The notes under the pieces are model-generated. The model ran no database searches, was not told the DNA's origin, and saw only the letters and a program-made list of their open reading frames with translations. The position numbers were made by a program, and so were the translations under genes. A stretch of DNA of 64,000 bases, taken from NCBI RefSeq assembly GCF_011799805.1, contig NZ_WXUB01000001.1:1178001-1242000 (forward strand), read 5' to 3'. The DNA is from Maribellus sediminis (GTDB lineage Bacteria > Bacteroidota > Bacteroidia > Bacteroidales > Prolixibacteraceae). This document shows positions 1-8,499 of the stretch, piece after piece (position 1 is the stretch's first letter; the number at the start of each line of letters is the position of its first letter).

Positions 1-2
1 CA

Positions 3-785
3 AAAAATGCATTTGAAGATTTTGACGGTGCAAATATTACCTGGGGAGTTACTGAGACAGTAGTAATCGATGGTGATATACTTTATTTTACTCCCGGTGG
101 AAAGAAGAACAACGTAGTGGCTCTGAACCGTTTTAATGGAGACCTTATCTGGACTTCAGCAGGAAAAGGCGAGCTTTCTGCATACTGCACTCCTCTGTTG
201 GTTGAACTTCCGGCGAGAAAACTTTTGGTTACACACACTGCCGATCATATCCTCGGACTTGATGCAAAAACAGGGCAGTTGCTTTGGGATTTTCCGCATA
301 CCAACCGCTGGAAGGTACATGCCAATACTCCGATATTCTACAACGGTGGTTTGTTTTGTTTTAGCGGATACGGTCAGGGTGGCGTAAAACTCAATTTAAG
401 TGTGGACGGAAGCAGCATAACAAAAGCCTGGACAAAAACCGAACTCGACAGCCGAATGGGAGGAATGGTGGTTGTTGACGGTTACCTCTACGGATCGGGC
501 GACAATGCCCGCGAGTGGCGTTGCGTAAACTGGGAAACCGGTGAAGAAACCTACGCTGCCAAAGACATTGCCAAAGGCGTCACCATTTATGCCGATGGAA
601 TGTTGTATTGCTACAGCGAGCGCGGTGAACTGGCACTGGTGAAAGCCGATCCGAAAGCTTTCGAAATTGTTAGCAAAACTAAGGTTGAGCTGGGAAGTGC
701 TCAACACTGGGCGCATCCTGTCATCAATAACGGACGCCTGTTCGTTCACCACGGCAATGCTTTGATTGCCTATAAAATTAAATAA
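3..785 (+). CDS. PQQ-like beta-propeller protein, C-terminal part (5' end outside window)
   Basis: The reading frame is open from base 3, so the gene begins left of the window; about 260 residues are visible. It contains the blade motif of PQQ/BamB-type propellers, seen clearly as LDAKTGQLLW, and further Trp-ended blades. The C-terminal block HWAHPxIxxGxLFxxHG is shared with the next two proteins, so these are three tandem paralogues. The family folds as an eight-bladed periplasmic propeller, either a quinoprotein dehydrogenase or a non-catalytic scaffold such as BamB. I cannot see residues that prove PQQ binding. An apparent start at 117 is an internal GTG and is not a real N-terminus. Confidence 0.85.
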   Translation, partial: KNAFEDFDGANITWGVTETVVIDGDILYFTPGGKKNNVVALNRFNGDLIWTSAGKGELSAYCTPLLVELPARKLLVTHTADHILGLDAKTGQLLWDFPHTNRWKVHANTPIFYNGGLFCFSGYGQGGVKLNLSVDGSSITKAWTKTELDSRMGGMVVVDGYLYGSGDNAREWRCVNWETGEETYAAKDIAKGVTIYADGMLYCYSERGELALVKADPKAFEIVSKTKVELGSAQHWAHPVINNGRLFVHHGNALIAYKIK

Positions 786-893
786 CAGTCAAACTGCTCA
801 ACTTCGCTTTGAAGCTGGTATTTAACTCAGTAATTTGAATATTGAGCAGACTTAAAATAAGTTTGAACGTACATTTAACCAAAACCATAAACC

Positions 894-2132
894 ATGAAGT
901 ATTTATTAACCACAGCATTACTGATTTTCTTAGGAGCCGGTATCAAAGCTCAGGTCGTTCAGTGGCGGGGGCCTGCCCGCGACGGTCAATTCACCGAAAC
1001 CGGGTTGTTAAAGCAGTGGCCTGAAGATGGTCCCGCGCAAGTACTCGAAGTAGAAGGAATTGGGAAAGGTTATTCTTCTGCCATTTTCGAGAATGGAATG
1101 ATCTATACTTCAGGAATGATCGATACAATGGACTATCTGACTGCCATCAATCCCGATGGTTCTTTTAAGTGGCAGGTAGCTTACGGACGGTCGTGGAATA
1201 AGTCGTTTCCCGATACCCGCAGTACTCCTGTTATTGAAGAAAACCGCATTTATGTGCAGAGTGGTACAGGCCAGGTTTCCTGTATCGACAAAGAAACCGG
1301 AAAGGCCATCTGGGAAGTTGATGTTGACAAAGATTTTAACGGAGAATATCATATCTGGGGAAATTCAGAAACGGTGTTATTGTGCGACGACAAAGTGATT
1401 GTTTCTCCCGGAGGACAGGAAACCAGCATTGTGGCACTGGATAAAATGACCGGCAAAGAAATCTGGCAAACCAAATCGTTGGGTGGCCCGCGTGCATACG
1501 CTTCGGCTACCATCTACGAATGGAACGGATTGCGTTACATCCTTGCAGTAATTGGAACCGATTTAATGGCTATTGTTCCCGAAACTGGGGAGATTGCCTG
1601 GAGCTACCGGTACTGGGATTCAGAAAAATGGGATCAGAACGGATTGATCTGGACCAACACTCCTACATTCAGCAACAACACTATTTTCCTGACCATGGGT
1701 TACGATTATCCGGCGGTGATGCTGGAAATGGACTCAACCGGAACCTCGGTTTCAGAAAAATTTGTCGACCATACTTTCGATAACCACCATCACGGTGTAA
1801 TTCTCAATGACGGTTATTTGTATGGTTCGAACTGGTTCGATAATAAACGTGGCCGCTGGGTATGCATGAAATGGGATACCGGCGAAATAAAATACGTTAC
1901 CGATTGGGATACAAAAGGAGCCATGGTGATGGCCGATGGATTATTGTATTGCTACAACGAGCGCGGAAGTGTTGGCTTGGTGAAACCCGATCCGGATGGT
2001 TTTGAGGTGATCAGCGAATTCAAAATAAAAAAAGGAGCCGGTCCGCATTGGGCACATCCTTTTATTGCCGACGGAAAATTGTTCATGCGTCACGGTGATG
2101 TGTTAATGGTATACGATATTCAGCAAAAATAA
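894..2132 (+). CDS. Secreted PQQ-like beta-propeller protein
   Basis: This 412-residue protein has a signal peptide (about residues 1-19, ending GIKAQ) and several blade motifs of the form DxxTGxxxW, for example IDKETGKAIW and LDKMTGKEIW. It is therefore an exported propeller of the COG1520 (BamB/quinoprotein) type. It is closely similar along its length to the following gene and ends with the same GPHWAHP...RHGDVLMxYDI block. The ATG at 894 is preferred because it starts exactly at the signal peptide. The 108-bp gap to the previous gene holds no clear promoter, so co-transcription is likely. Whether it binds PQQ is unknown. Confidence 0.85.
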   Translation: MKYLLTTALLIFLGAGIKAQVVQWRGPARDGQFTETGLLKQWPEDGPAQVLEVEGIGKGYSSAIFENGMIYTSGMIDTMDYLTAINPDGSFKWQVAYGRSWNKSFPDTRSTPVIEENRIYVQSGTGQVSCIDKETGKAIWEVDVDKDFNGEYHIWGNSETVLLCDDKVIVSPGGQETSIVALDKMTGKEIWQTKSLGGPRAYASATIYEWNGLRYILAVIGTDLMAIVPETGEIAWSYRYWDSEKWDQNGLIWTNTPTFSNNTIFLTMGYDYPAVMLEMDSTGTSVSEKFVDHTFDNHHHGVILNDGYLYGSNWFDNKRGRWVCMKWDTGEIKYVTDWDTKGAMVMADGLLYCYNERGSVGLVKPDPDGFEVISEFKIKKGAGPHWAHPFIADGKLFMRHGDVLMVYDIQQK

Positions 2133-2134
2133 CG

Positions 2135-3379
2135 GTGAAACACGCGCTGACCATATTGATTCTGTTAGTCGGATGGAGTGCCGCTGCCCAGGAACTGGTT
2201 CAGTTCAGGGGAGTTGATCGTAGCGGTTACTACAACGAAACCGGGCTTCTGAAAAGATGGCCGGAGAATGGTCCGCGTATGTTGTTGAAGATAGAAGGAA
2301 TTGGAAAGGGTTTTTCACAGCCCATTCTTGCCGATGGAAAAATATTTGTGACCGGTATAAAAGAAGATACGCTTGATATTCTCTCTGCTTACTCGTTGAA
2401 TGGGGAAATGCTCTGGGACGTTGCCTATGGTCGTTCGTGGACCGCTTCGTACATCGACAGCAGAAGCACTCCCACTTTTTGCGACGGAAAACTTTATGTG
2501 GTAAGTGGCACCGGACAGGTGAATTGCATCGACGGAAATACGGGTAAGATAATCTGGCAGGTTGATGCAATTAAGAAATATGCTGGTTCAATACACACGC
2601 ATGGCGATTCGGAAGCGCCCTTGCTTGTTGGCGATCTGGTGGTGTATACTACCGGCGGTGAAGCTTATACCATGATTGCTTTCGATAAAAATAATGGGAA
2701 CCTGGTCTGGAAAACCAAAAGTCTGGGAGGAAACAAATCGTATGCTTCTCCAACATTGATACGGCATAATAGCAAACCAATCATTCTGGTGCAAACTGCC
2801 GAAAATTTTATTGGAATCAATCCTGAAAATGGTACTTTACTGTGGAGTCATAATCTTATGCAGTATCATTTAAACAGCTCAGGAAAAGGTGGTAATACGA
2901 ATCCGCCGCTTTACCACAACGGGGAAATATTTGTGACCAGCGGTTACGATCATCCCGGGTTGATGTTCAGGCTTTCCGAGGATGGCAGATCGATCAGCTT
3001 AAAATGGAGAAACGATGTGCTGGACAACCATCATGGTGGGATTGTACTGTTGGATGGAAATATTTACGGAGCCAACTGGACCAATAATTCAAACGGTAAG
3101 TGGGCGAGCATAAACTGGGAAACCGGGGAAACCAACTGGGAACAGGATTGGATTAACAAAGGATCGATAATTTCTGCGGATAATATGCTGTATTTTTATG
3201 AAGAAAAGCGCGGCAATGTTGCGCTTGTTGAGCCTTCACCCGAAAAACTGAATATTGTAAGCAGTTTTAGGATTGAAGATGGAGCAGGGCCGCATTGGGC
3301 GCATCCTGCCATTTATAACGGGACTTTATTTATCCGGCACGGAGATGTGATGATGATGTACGATATACAGGCAAATTAG
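2135..3379 (+). CDS. Secreted PQQ-like beta-propeller protein (tandem paralogue)
   Basis: The start is a GTG only 2 nt after the previous stop, which implies translational coupling; no better ATG lies nearby. The 414-residue product has a signal peptide (residues 1-18, ending SAAAQ) and propeller blades such as DGNTGKIIW and DKNNGNLVW. It aligns with the preceding protein from the mature N-terminus (VQxRG...ETGLLKxWPExGP) to the C-terminus, so it arose by tandem duplication. Family knowledge places it in the periplasm. A ligand or catalytic role cannot be assigned from the sequence. Confidence 0.85.
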   Translation: MKHALTILILLVGWSAAAQELVQFRGVDRSGYYNETGLLKRWPENGPRMLLKIEGIGKGFSQPILADGKIFVTGIKEDTLDILSAYSLNGEMLWDVAYGRSWTASYIDSRSTPTFCDGKLYVVSGTGQVNCIDGNTGKIIWQVDAIKKYAGSIHTHGDSEAPLLVGDLVVYTTGGEAYTMIAFDKNNGNLVWKTKSLGGNKSYASPTLIRHNSKPIILVQTAENFIGINPENGTLLWSHNLMQYHLNSSGKGGNTNPPLYHNGEIFVTSGYDHPGLMFRLSEDGRSISLKWRNDVLDNHHGGIVLLDGNIYGANWTNNSNGKWASINWETGETNWEQDWINKGSIISADNMLYFYEEKRGNVALVEPSPEKLNIVSSFRIEDGAGPHWAHPAIYNGTLFIRHGDVMMMYDIQAN

Positions 3380-3413
3380 AATTCAGCCGAAATTATGAAG
3401 CTGAGAAAATGAA

Positions 3414-4838
3414 ATGACAATACGTAAGCTAAATATTATTCTTATTGCAGTAGGAACCATTGCGTTGGTTACGCTTTTCTGGTGGCTAAGTGCCGACCCA
3501 ACAAAAGATTTCACGGTAAACCTGGAAGGTGCTGATAACCGGGGTGAAGGTGTTGCATTTGTACAGGATGTGAATATAGGGGAGTACTTCGAGGAATTCA
3601 GCACCGACTATAAACCACTGAACGAAACGTGGACCAATTTCCGCGGCGCCGATTACGATAACATTTCAAAATCTCCTGTAAAACTGATCGATAAATTTGG
3701 CCCCGAAGGACCAAAAATCATGTGGTCGGTTGAGTTGGGTGAAGGACACTCGGGTGCTGCTATCTACAAAGGTTTAGCATACATTCTCGATTACAATGAA
3801 GAAGAGCGTGCCGACCGTTTGCGCTGTTTTTCACTCCTTGACGGAACTGAACAGTGGAGCCGGGGTTACGATGTGGCCGTCAAGCGAAATCATGGCATGT
3901 CGCGAACCATTCCTGCAGTAACCGAAGATTATATTGTGACCATCGGGCCGAAGTGCCATGTTATGTGTCTCGATCGCGAAACAGGAAATTTCCGTTGGGG
4001 ACTTGATATCGTTAAAGAATATCAGAATGAAATTCCTTTTTGGTACACCGGGCAGTGTCCTTTGATCGACAATAATGTGGCGATTCTGGCGGCCGGTGGT
4101 TCAAAAATGATGGTAGCTGTAGATTGCGAAAGCGGCGAAAAACTTTGGGAAACTCCCAATCCGAATGGTTGGAAAATGTCGCATTCATCCGTTATTCCCT
4201 TCACTTTTGGTGGAAGAAAAATGTATGTGTACAGTGCCATTGGAGGCTTGCTTGGTGTAGCGGCCGACGGACCAGATGTAGGTACTATTTTATGGGAAAC
4301 CAATGCCTGGACTCACTCGGTAGTTGCTCCTTCGCCACTTTGCATGCCCGATGGAAAAATCTTCGTGACTGCCGGATACGGTGCGGGAAGTATGATGGTG
4401 CAACTTCACGAGAATAATGGGGAATTTAGTGTTGAAGTTATCGACGAATACACACCTAAAGACGGGCTGGCCTGCGAACAGCAAACACCAATTTTCTGGA
4501 ATGGATATTTGTTTGGAATTCTGCCAAAAGATGGTGGTCCGCTGAGAAATCAGTTGGTTTGTGTTAATCCGGCCGATACGAAAAAAGTGGTGTGGTCGAG
4601 CGGAAAGGAAACCCGCTTTGGTTTAGGACCTTATTTTATTGCTGATAATAAAATGTTTATTCTGAATGACGACGGTACGCTGACCATTGCACGGCCAAGT
4701 ACCGAAAAATACATTCAGCTCGATCAGGTAAAAGTAATTGAAGACGGGCACGATGCATGGGCTCCCTTTGCATTGGCCGACGGTTATTTGTTAATGCGCG
4801 ACTCAAAAACAATGGTTTGTATTGATCTGAATAAGTAA
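3414..4838 (+). CDS. Membrane-anchored PQQ-like beta-propeller protein
   Basis: The 474-residue protein begins with a hydrophobic helix at about residues 8-26 and no obvious cleavage site, so it is probably anchored in the inner membrane with the propeller in the periplasm. Blade motifs include DRETGNFRW and DCESGEKLW. The domain opens with WTNFRGADYDNIS, related to the FRG opening of the two upstream propellers, but the rest has diverged. Cysteines occur in several blades, with no CxxCH haem motif. It is 34 nt downstream of the previous gene and probably in the same operon. Confidence 0.82.
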   Translation: MTIRKLNIILIAVGTIALVTLFWWLSADPTKDFTVNLEGADNRGEGVAFVQDVNIGEYFEEFSTDYKPLNETWTNFRGADYDNISKSPVKLIDKFGPEGPKIMWSVELGEGHSGAAIYKGLAYILDYNEEERADRLRCFSLLDGTEQWSRGYDVAVKRNHGMSRTIPAVTEDYIVTIGPKCHVMCLDRETGNFRWGLDIVKEYQNEIPFWYTGQCPLIDNNVAILAAGGSKMMVAVDCESGEKLWETPNPNGWKMSHSSVIPFTFGGRKMYVYSAIGGLLGVAADGPDVGTILWETNAWTHSVVAPSPLCMPDGKIFVTAGYGAGSMMVQLHENNGEFSVEVIDEYTPKDGLACEQQTPIFWNGYLFGILPKDGGPLRNQLVCVNPADTKKVVWSSGKETRFGLGPYFIADNKMFILNDDGTLTIARPSTEKYIQLDQVKVIEDGHDAWAPFALADGYLLMRDSKTMVCIDLNK

Positions 4839-4899
4839 TTGACAGATTGTGAAACTGAAAAATTGCGAAAACAGATAAAGAAATTATTGAATGAGAACC

Positions 4900-4914
4900 G
4901 ACACTGAAAGTGTC
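4900..4914. repeat. Short perfect hairpin GACACT-GAA-AGTGTC
   Basis: Six-base arms close a three-base GAA loop. It lies 23 nt upstream of the first 45-nt hairpin element, the position taken by AACTCCGTAGGAGTT next to the other elements. It looks like an alternative first module of the same composite repeat. Confidence 0.6.
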
Positions 4915-4937
4915 AAATATGAATAAAGGTTGATAAA

Positions 4938-4982
4938 GGCGCTTTCACGAATGTTGATTGAAAATCAGGCTTAGCAAGCGCC
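4938..4982 (+). repeat. 45-nt hairpin element, copy A
   Basis: Arms GGCGCTT and AAGCGCC pair perfectly and enclose a 31-nt variable interior with the central TTGAAA, here inside a small hairpin TGATT-GAA-AATCA. It is followed by GCACA and ends 24 nt before the start codon at 5007. Five further copies follow within 6 kb. Confidence 0.75.
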
Positions 4983-5006
4983 GCACATGGATAGTTGAAT
5001 AGAATA

Positions 5007-5978
5007 ATGAAAAACAAGGGAATCGTCATATTTCTGATTGTACTGGCAATTGTCATCGTAGGAGTGATGGTGGTCGACTGGTATTCAAAACGTCCCGACC
5101 GGATGGAGGCCAATAAGTTTGAGTTCAGTGTGGATGAATTTAAAAATGTGCCGGAAGAACTGATTCAGTATAAGGAAACCAAAAATTTCAATCCCGGATT
5201 TGAAAAGCCTGCCGGACTGAGGATCAGCGACGATCAGATTTACCTGGTTGGCGACAGGGTGCTAAAACAAATTGACAAGTCCGGTCAGCTGATCAGGGAG
5301 ATTGATCTTGATGACGAACCTTCAACAGTTGAAGTAAGCGCCGATCGGATTTATATCGCCTTTAAAAATAGCATTCAAATCTACGATAAGTCCGGACATT
5401 TAATTGATGAGTGGAGGCTTGACAACGAGAATAGCCTTATTACGGCAATTGGAGCAGCAGATGACAATGTTTTTGTAGCTGATGCCGGAACCAGGAGAAT
5501 TTTGAGGTTTAGTGTTGCCGGCGAACTTTTGAACGAAATTAAAGGGAAAGCAAGTGCCGACGACTTGCATGGTTTTATCATCCCAAGTCCTTATTTCGAT
5601 TTGGATATAACTGAATACGACGATTTGTGGGTGGTTAATCCGGGGCTGCATACCCTGGAACAATATACCGAAGACGGAAATCTGCGTGAGCACTGGCGTG
5701 CGAGTGGTGCGCGAACAGAAGGATTTAGTGGATGTTGCAATCCGGCTCACTTTTGCTTTCTGCCCGATGGAAGTTTTGTTACCAGTGAAAAAGGTTTGGT
5801 GCGGATCAAGGTGTACAAACCTTCCGGTGAATTCTCCGGCGTAGTAGCTGCACCAACAAAGTTCGAAGACAAAATTGAAGGCGAGGCACCGGATGTTGCT
5901 GTCGACAGTGAGGGAAATATTTACGCTCTCGATTTCGACCGGAAAGTACTGCGGGTATTTGAGAAGAAAACTCCGTAG
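5007..5978 (+). CDS. Membrane-anchored six-bladed (NHL-type) beta-propeller protein
   Basis: I take the ATG at 5007, which opens directly on a transmembrane helix (residues 4-23), giving 323 residues. The rest consists of NHL/6-bladed propeller repeats, with phrases such as VFVADAGTRRILRFS, LWVVNPGLHTLEQY and NIYALDFDRKVLRVF. Near residue 240 there is a conserved-looking GFSGCCNPAHF segment with adjacent cysteines that could bind metal or form a disulfide. The stop codon TAG is supplied by the palindrome AACTCCGTAGGAGTT, so the C-terminal Thr-Pro is repeat-encoded. Function is unknown; the context suggests the periplasmic redox system. Confidence 0.75.
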   Translation: MKNKGIVIFLIVLAIVIVGVMVVDWYSKRPDRMEANKFEFSVDEFKNVPEELIQYKETKNFNPGFEKPAGLRISDDQIYLVGDRVLKQIDKSGQLIREIDLDDEPSTVEVSADRIYIAFKNSIQIYDKSGHLIDEWRLDNENSLITAIGAADDNVFVADAGTRRILRFSVAGELLNEIKGKASADDLHGFIIPSPYFDLDITEYDDLWVVNPGLHTLEQYTEDGNLREHWRASGARTEGFSGCCNPAHFCFLPDGSFVTSEKGLVRIKVYKPSGEFSGVVAAPTKFEDKIEGEAPDVAVDSEGNIYALDFDRKVLRVFEKKTP

Positions 5979-6013
5979 GAGTTTGAATTTAATAACACCG
6001 GGCTTTAGCCCGG
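5969..6013. repeat. Composite palindromes: AACTCCGTAGGAGTT and CCGGGCT-TT-AGCCCGG
   Basis: Two perfect hairpins lie at 5969-5983 and 5998-6013, followed by the phrase GAGCGAAGCGAAT and then the 45-nt element B. The same order, including a near-identical GTGAAGCGAAT phrase, recurs at 6299-6340. The first hairpin overlaps the 3' end of the upstream gene. The arrangement resembles REP-type elements mobilised by RAYT transposases; none is encoded here. Confidence 0.7.
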
Positions 6014-6037
6014 AGATAATGAGCGAAGCGAATAAAA

Positions 6038-6082
6038 GGCGCTGATGGGAAAGTCGATTGAAACAGAAACTTTTCAAGCGCC
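6038..6082 (+). repeat. 45-nt hairpin element, copy B
   Basis: Arms GGCGCT and AGCGCC pair over six bases. The interior carries the central TTGAAA at the same offset as copy A. GCACA follows, and the next start codon (6108) is 25 nt downstream. Confidence 0.75.
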
Positions 6083-6107
6083 GCACAAACAAAAGCTGAA
6101 TAGAAGA

Positions 6108-6308
6108 ATGGATCGAAAAAAATTCATACAAACAGGAGGAAGGCTGATGCTGCTTGGAGGGATTATCGCGGCATCGGGTTACCTGGTAAAGAATAACCGG
6201 GTAACTGCCAGTTGTTCGGTTTCTCCAACATGCGGGAATTGCGGAAAATACAGTAAATGCGAACTGCCGCAAGCAGAGGATTTTAAGTCACGAAAAGTAA
6301 CTCCATAG
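6108..6308 (+). CDS. Small Tat-like membrane/exported protein with four cysteines
   Basis: Starting from the ATG at 6108 gives 66 residues; an upstream extension to 6045 would translate the 45-nt hairpin and is rejected. The N-terminus RKKFIQTGGR plus a hydrophobic stretch (about 13-27) closely resembles the Tat signal of the next protein (SRRKFIQNGMR), although here the pair is Arg-Lys. After it come four cysteines spaced C-x5-C-x2-C-x5-C (residues 36, 42, 45, 51), able to hold one Fe-S cluster or a metal. The ending ...VTP and its TAG stop come from a palindromic repeat. I do not recognise the family. Its place before the NapG/NapH-like pair suggests an electron-transfer accessory. Confidence 0.6.
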   Translation: MDRKKFIQTGGRLMLLGGIIAASGYLVKNNRVTASCSVSPTCGNCGKYSKCELPQAEDFKSRKVTP

Positions 6309-6340
6309 GAGTTGATTAATAGCACCGGGTTTTAACCCGG
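6299..6340. repeat. Composite palindromes: AACTCCATAGGAGTT and CCGGGTT-TT-AACCCGG
   Basis: Hairpins lie at 6299-6313 and 6325-6340. The first has a central ATA instead of GTA and supplies the TAG stop of the upstream small gene. It is followed by GTGAAGCGAAT and hairpin element C. Confidence 0.7.
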
Positions 6341-6364
6341 GGTAGATAAGTGAAGCGAATGAAA

Positions 6365-6409
6365 GGCACATCAGATTCAGTAGTTTGAAAAGATTTTATT
6401 CCATGTGCC
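6365..6409 (+). repeat. 45-nt hairpin element, copy C (compensatory stem)
   Basis: Arms GGCACAT and ATGTGCC pair perfectly although they differ from copy A (GGCGCTT/AAGCGCC) at two positions on each side, so both sides changed together. Length is again 45 nt, with central TTGAAA. It ends 28 nt before the ATG at 6438. Confidence 0.75.
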
Positions 6410-6437
6410 GCACACAGAAATGTTGATCAGAAAGACG

Positions 6438-7010
6438 ATGGAAAAGAAAAATAAAGCACAATCCAGACGAAAATTCATCCAGAACGGGATGAGGTTTTCC
6501 CTGTTGCTATCGCTGGGAACAGTTAGTGCTGCCGCCCTGCGAAAGGTAACAACTGATGATTATGTCTGGCAGATCGATCCCTTTAAATGCACGCAATGCG
6601 GGCGCTGTGCTACGGAATGTGTTATGTCGCCGTCAGCTGTAAAATGTGTTCATGCATTCGATTTATGTGGCTACTGCGATTTGTGCGGAGGTTATCTGAA
6701 ACCTGACGCCAATGCGCGCAGTACAGCGGCTGAAAACCAGTTGTGTCCCACTGCAGCCATCGAACGCAGGTTTATTGAAGAACCTTATTTTGAATACCAC
6801 ATCGACGAAGATTTGTGCATCGGTTGTGCCAAATGTGTGGCCGGCTGCACATCGTTTGGAAACGGTTCGCTGCATTTGCAGATCATCCATGACATCTGCC
6901 TGAACTGCAACGAATGTTCCATTGCCCGTGTTTGTCCGTCGGATGCAATCAGCCGGGTACCGGCCAGTGAGGCCTACAAAGTAAAAGGAAGTTGGACGAA
7001 CCCAACATAG
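6438..7010 (+). CDS. Tat-exported periplasmic ferredoxin (NapG-like)
   Basis: From the ATG at 6438 the product has 190 residues; another ATG at 6420 is possible. A classical twin-arginine signal (SRRKFIQNG, then a hydrophobic stretch) shows export of the folded, cofactor-loaded protein. The mature part is cysteine-rich, with CTQCGRCATEC, CGYCDLC, CIGCAKCVAGC and CLNCNECSIARVCP, enough for three or four [4Fe-4S] clusters. Just downstream is a NapH/NosR-like membrane Fe-S protein, and the pair resembles NapG/NapH, which pass quinol electrons to the periplasm. No nitrate reductase gene is nearby, so the acceptor is probably different. Confidence 0.8.
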   Translation: MEKKNKAQSRRKFIQNGMRFSLLLSLGTVSAAALRKVTTDDYVWQIDPFKCTQCGRCATECVMSPSAVKCVHAFDLCGYCDLCGGYLKPDANARSTAAENQLCPTAAIERRFIEEPYFEYHIDEDLCIGCAKCVAGCTSFGNGSLHLQIIHDICLNCNECSIARVCPSDAISRVPASEAYKVKGSWTNPT

Positions 7011-7020
7011 ATTGAAATAA

Positions 7021-8385
7021 ATGAACCAAAAAACCAAAATAGAATCAAGTCACGAGCTACGAGCTGCGAGCTGCAAGTCATTAGTAAATGAGACTGCAAA
7101 CTGCGACTGGAAACTTCATGCATTCAAATATGCAAAGTTCATCGTTTTCGCTGTCGTCTTTTTTCTTTCAACTTTTACCTTGAGCGCACAACAACAACGG
7201 TTTCCAAAGCCTGAATTTGATACAGGATACGAACAGCCTTCACCAATAACACCGGAACCACGTGCCTTAGCCCTCGAATACTTTGATGTGCTGGTACTTC
7301 TACTGGTACTCTCTGCTGCTACCTGGATGGCCCTGAAAAGCCGTTCACGACAGGGACTGATCTGGTTGTCGATATTTACTCTGGCCTATTTTGGATTTTA
7401 CCGGAATGGCTGCATCTGCAGCATCGGATCGATACAAAATGTAACACTTACGTTTTTCGATCCCACCTATGCCATTTCACTTACGGCGCTATTGTTTTTT
7501 GTGTTGCCCTTGTTATTTACCTTGTTTTTTGGGCGAACCTTTTGTGCCGGAGCCTGTCCGCTGGGAGCCATTCAGGATCTGATAGTAATCAAACCAATCA
7601 GTCTTCCAAAATGGCTGAACAAAACGCTGGGATTGATACCTTACCTTTATTTGTCGCTGGCAGTATTGTTTGCAGCCACCGGAACTGATTTTATTATTTG
7701 TCGCTACGATCCGTTTGTTGGTATCTTCAGGATGGATGCAAAACTGCTGATGGCCATTTTGGGCATTTCCTTTTTATTGATGGGAATGTTTGTGGCACGA
7801 CCGTATTGCCGCTTTTTATGCCCGTACAGTGTGCCTCTTAGCTGGATGTCGCGTTTCTCGAAATGGCACCTCACCATAACACCTTCAACTTGTATTCAGT
7901 GTAAGCTTTGTGCCAATTCGTGTCCTTTCGATGCAATTGATTATCCGACCAACGAGAAGGAAGTGGTGAAATCAGGCCTGGGACCCAAACGATTTCTTAC
8001 TTATGTCCTGGTCATTCCATTGTGGGTGGCGTTAGGTGTATTTGTCGGAAACCGTTCGCATGTATTCCTGTCAAAAGCCAATTCAACGGTTTATCTCGCC
8101 GAGTTACTGATCTCGCATCCGGAAGTAAGAAATGATCCCGACAATATTGATGTACAAACTTTTATGTCGCTGGGGAAAACCATGGACGAGTTGGTGGTGG
8201 AAGCAGAAAAAATTCAGGATAAGTTTTACCTCGGAAGTATGATCGCCGGAGGATTTATGGGACTGGTGATCGGAATGACTTTGCTGAACACGGTGGTTTT
8301 CAGAAAACGGCAGGATTACGAACCGCACAAAGGAAACTGTTTTAGCTGTGCCCGTTGTGTGGATTATTGTCCGGTAGAAAAGTGA
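7021..8385 (+). CDS. NapH/NosR-like membrane 4Fe-4S protein
   Basis: The 454-residue protein has about five or six transmembrane helices and the two Cx3CP motifs typical of NapH/NosR (GRTFCAGACP and PYCRFLCP). These are followed by one [4Fe-4S] motif (CIQCKLCANSCP), another helix, and a C-terminal second motif (CFSCARCVDYCP). Family members oxidise menaquinol or carry electrons across the inner membrane. An FMN-binding NosR N-terminal domain is absent; instead there is a signal-like helix and a short periplasmic stretch. The first 35 or so residues are encoded partly by a dispersed repeat (7051-7077). No better in-frame start exists before the helix, so the real N-terminus is uncertain. Confidence 0.8.
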   Translation: MNQKTKIESSHELRAASCKSLVNETANCDWKLHAFKYAKFIVFAVVFFLSTFTLSAQQQRFPKPEFDTGYEQPSPITPEPRALALEYFDVLVLLLVLSAATWMALKSRSRQGLIWLSIFTLAYFGFYRNGCICSIGSIQNVTLTFFDPTYAISLTALLFFVLPLLFTLFFGRTFCAGACPLGAIQDLIVIKPISLPKWLNKTLGLIPYLYLSLAVLFAATGTDFIICRYDPFVGIFRMDAKLLMAILGISFLLMGMFVARPYCRFLCPYSVPLSWMSRFSKWHLTITPSTCIQCKLCANSCPFDAIDYPTNEKEVVKSGLGPKRFLTYVLVIPLWVALGVFVGNRSHVFLSKANSTVYLAELLISHPEVRNDPDNIDVQTFMSLGKTMDELVVEAEKIQDKFYLGSMIAGGFMGLVIGMTLLNTVVFRKRQDYEPHKGNCFSCARCVDYCPVEK

Positions 8386-8499
8386 TAAACCGGTAAATTG
8401 AAAAATTGTGAAATTGAAAAGAACTGACGATATTTTTTAACGATGAACTCCGTAGGAGTTCGATTTTGGTAGAATCAGTAAATAAATAGGAATAGAAAA

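Noticed and set aside
6045-6107. N-terminal extension of the 66-aa protein
   Set aside because: The added sequence would be translated from the 45-nt hairpin element. The ATG at 6108 begins directly at the Tat-like signal.
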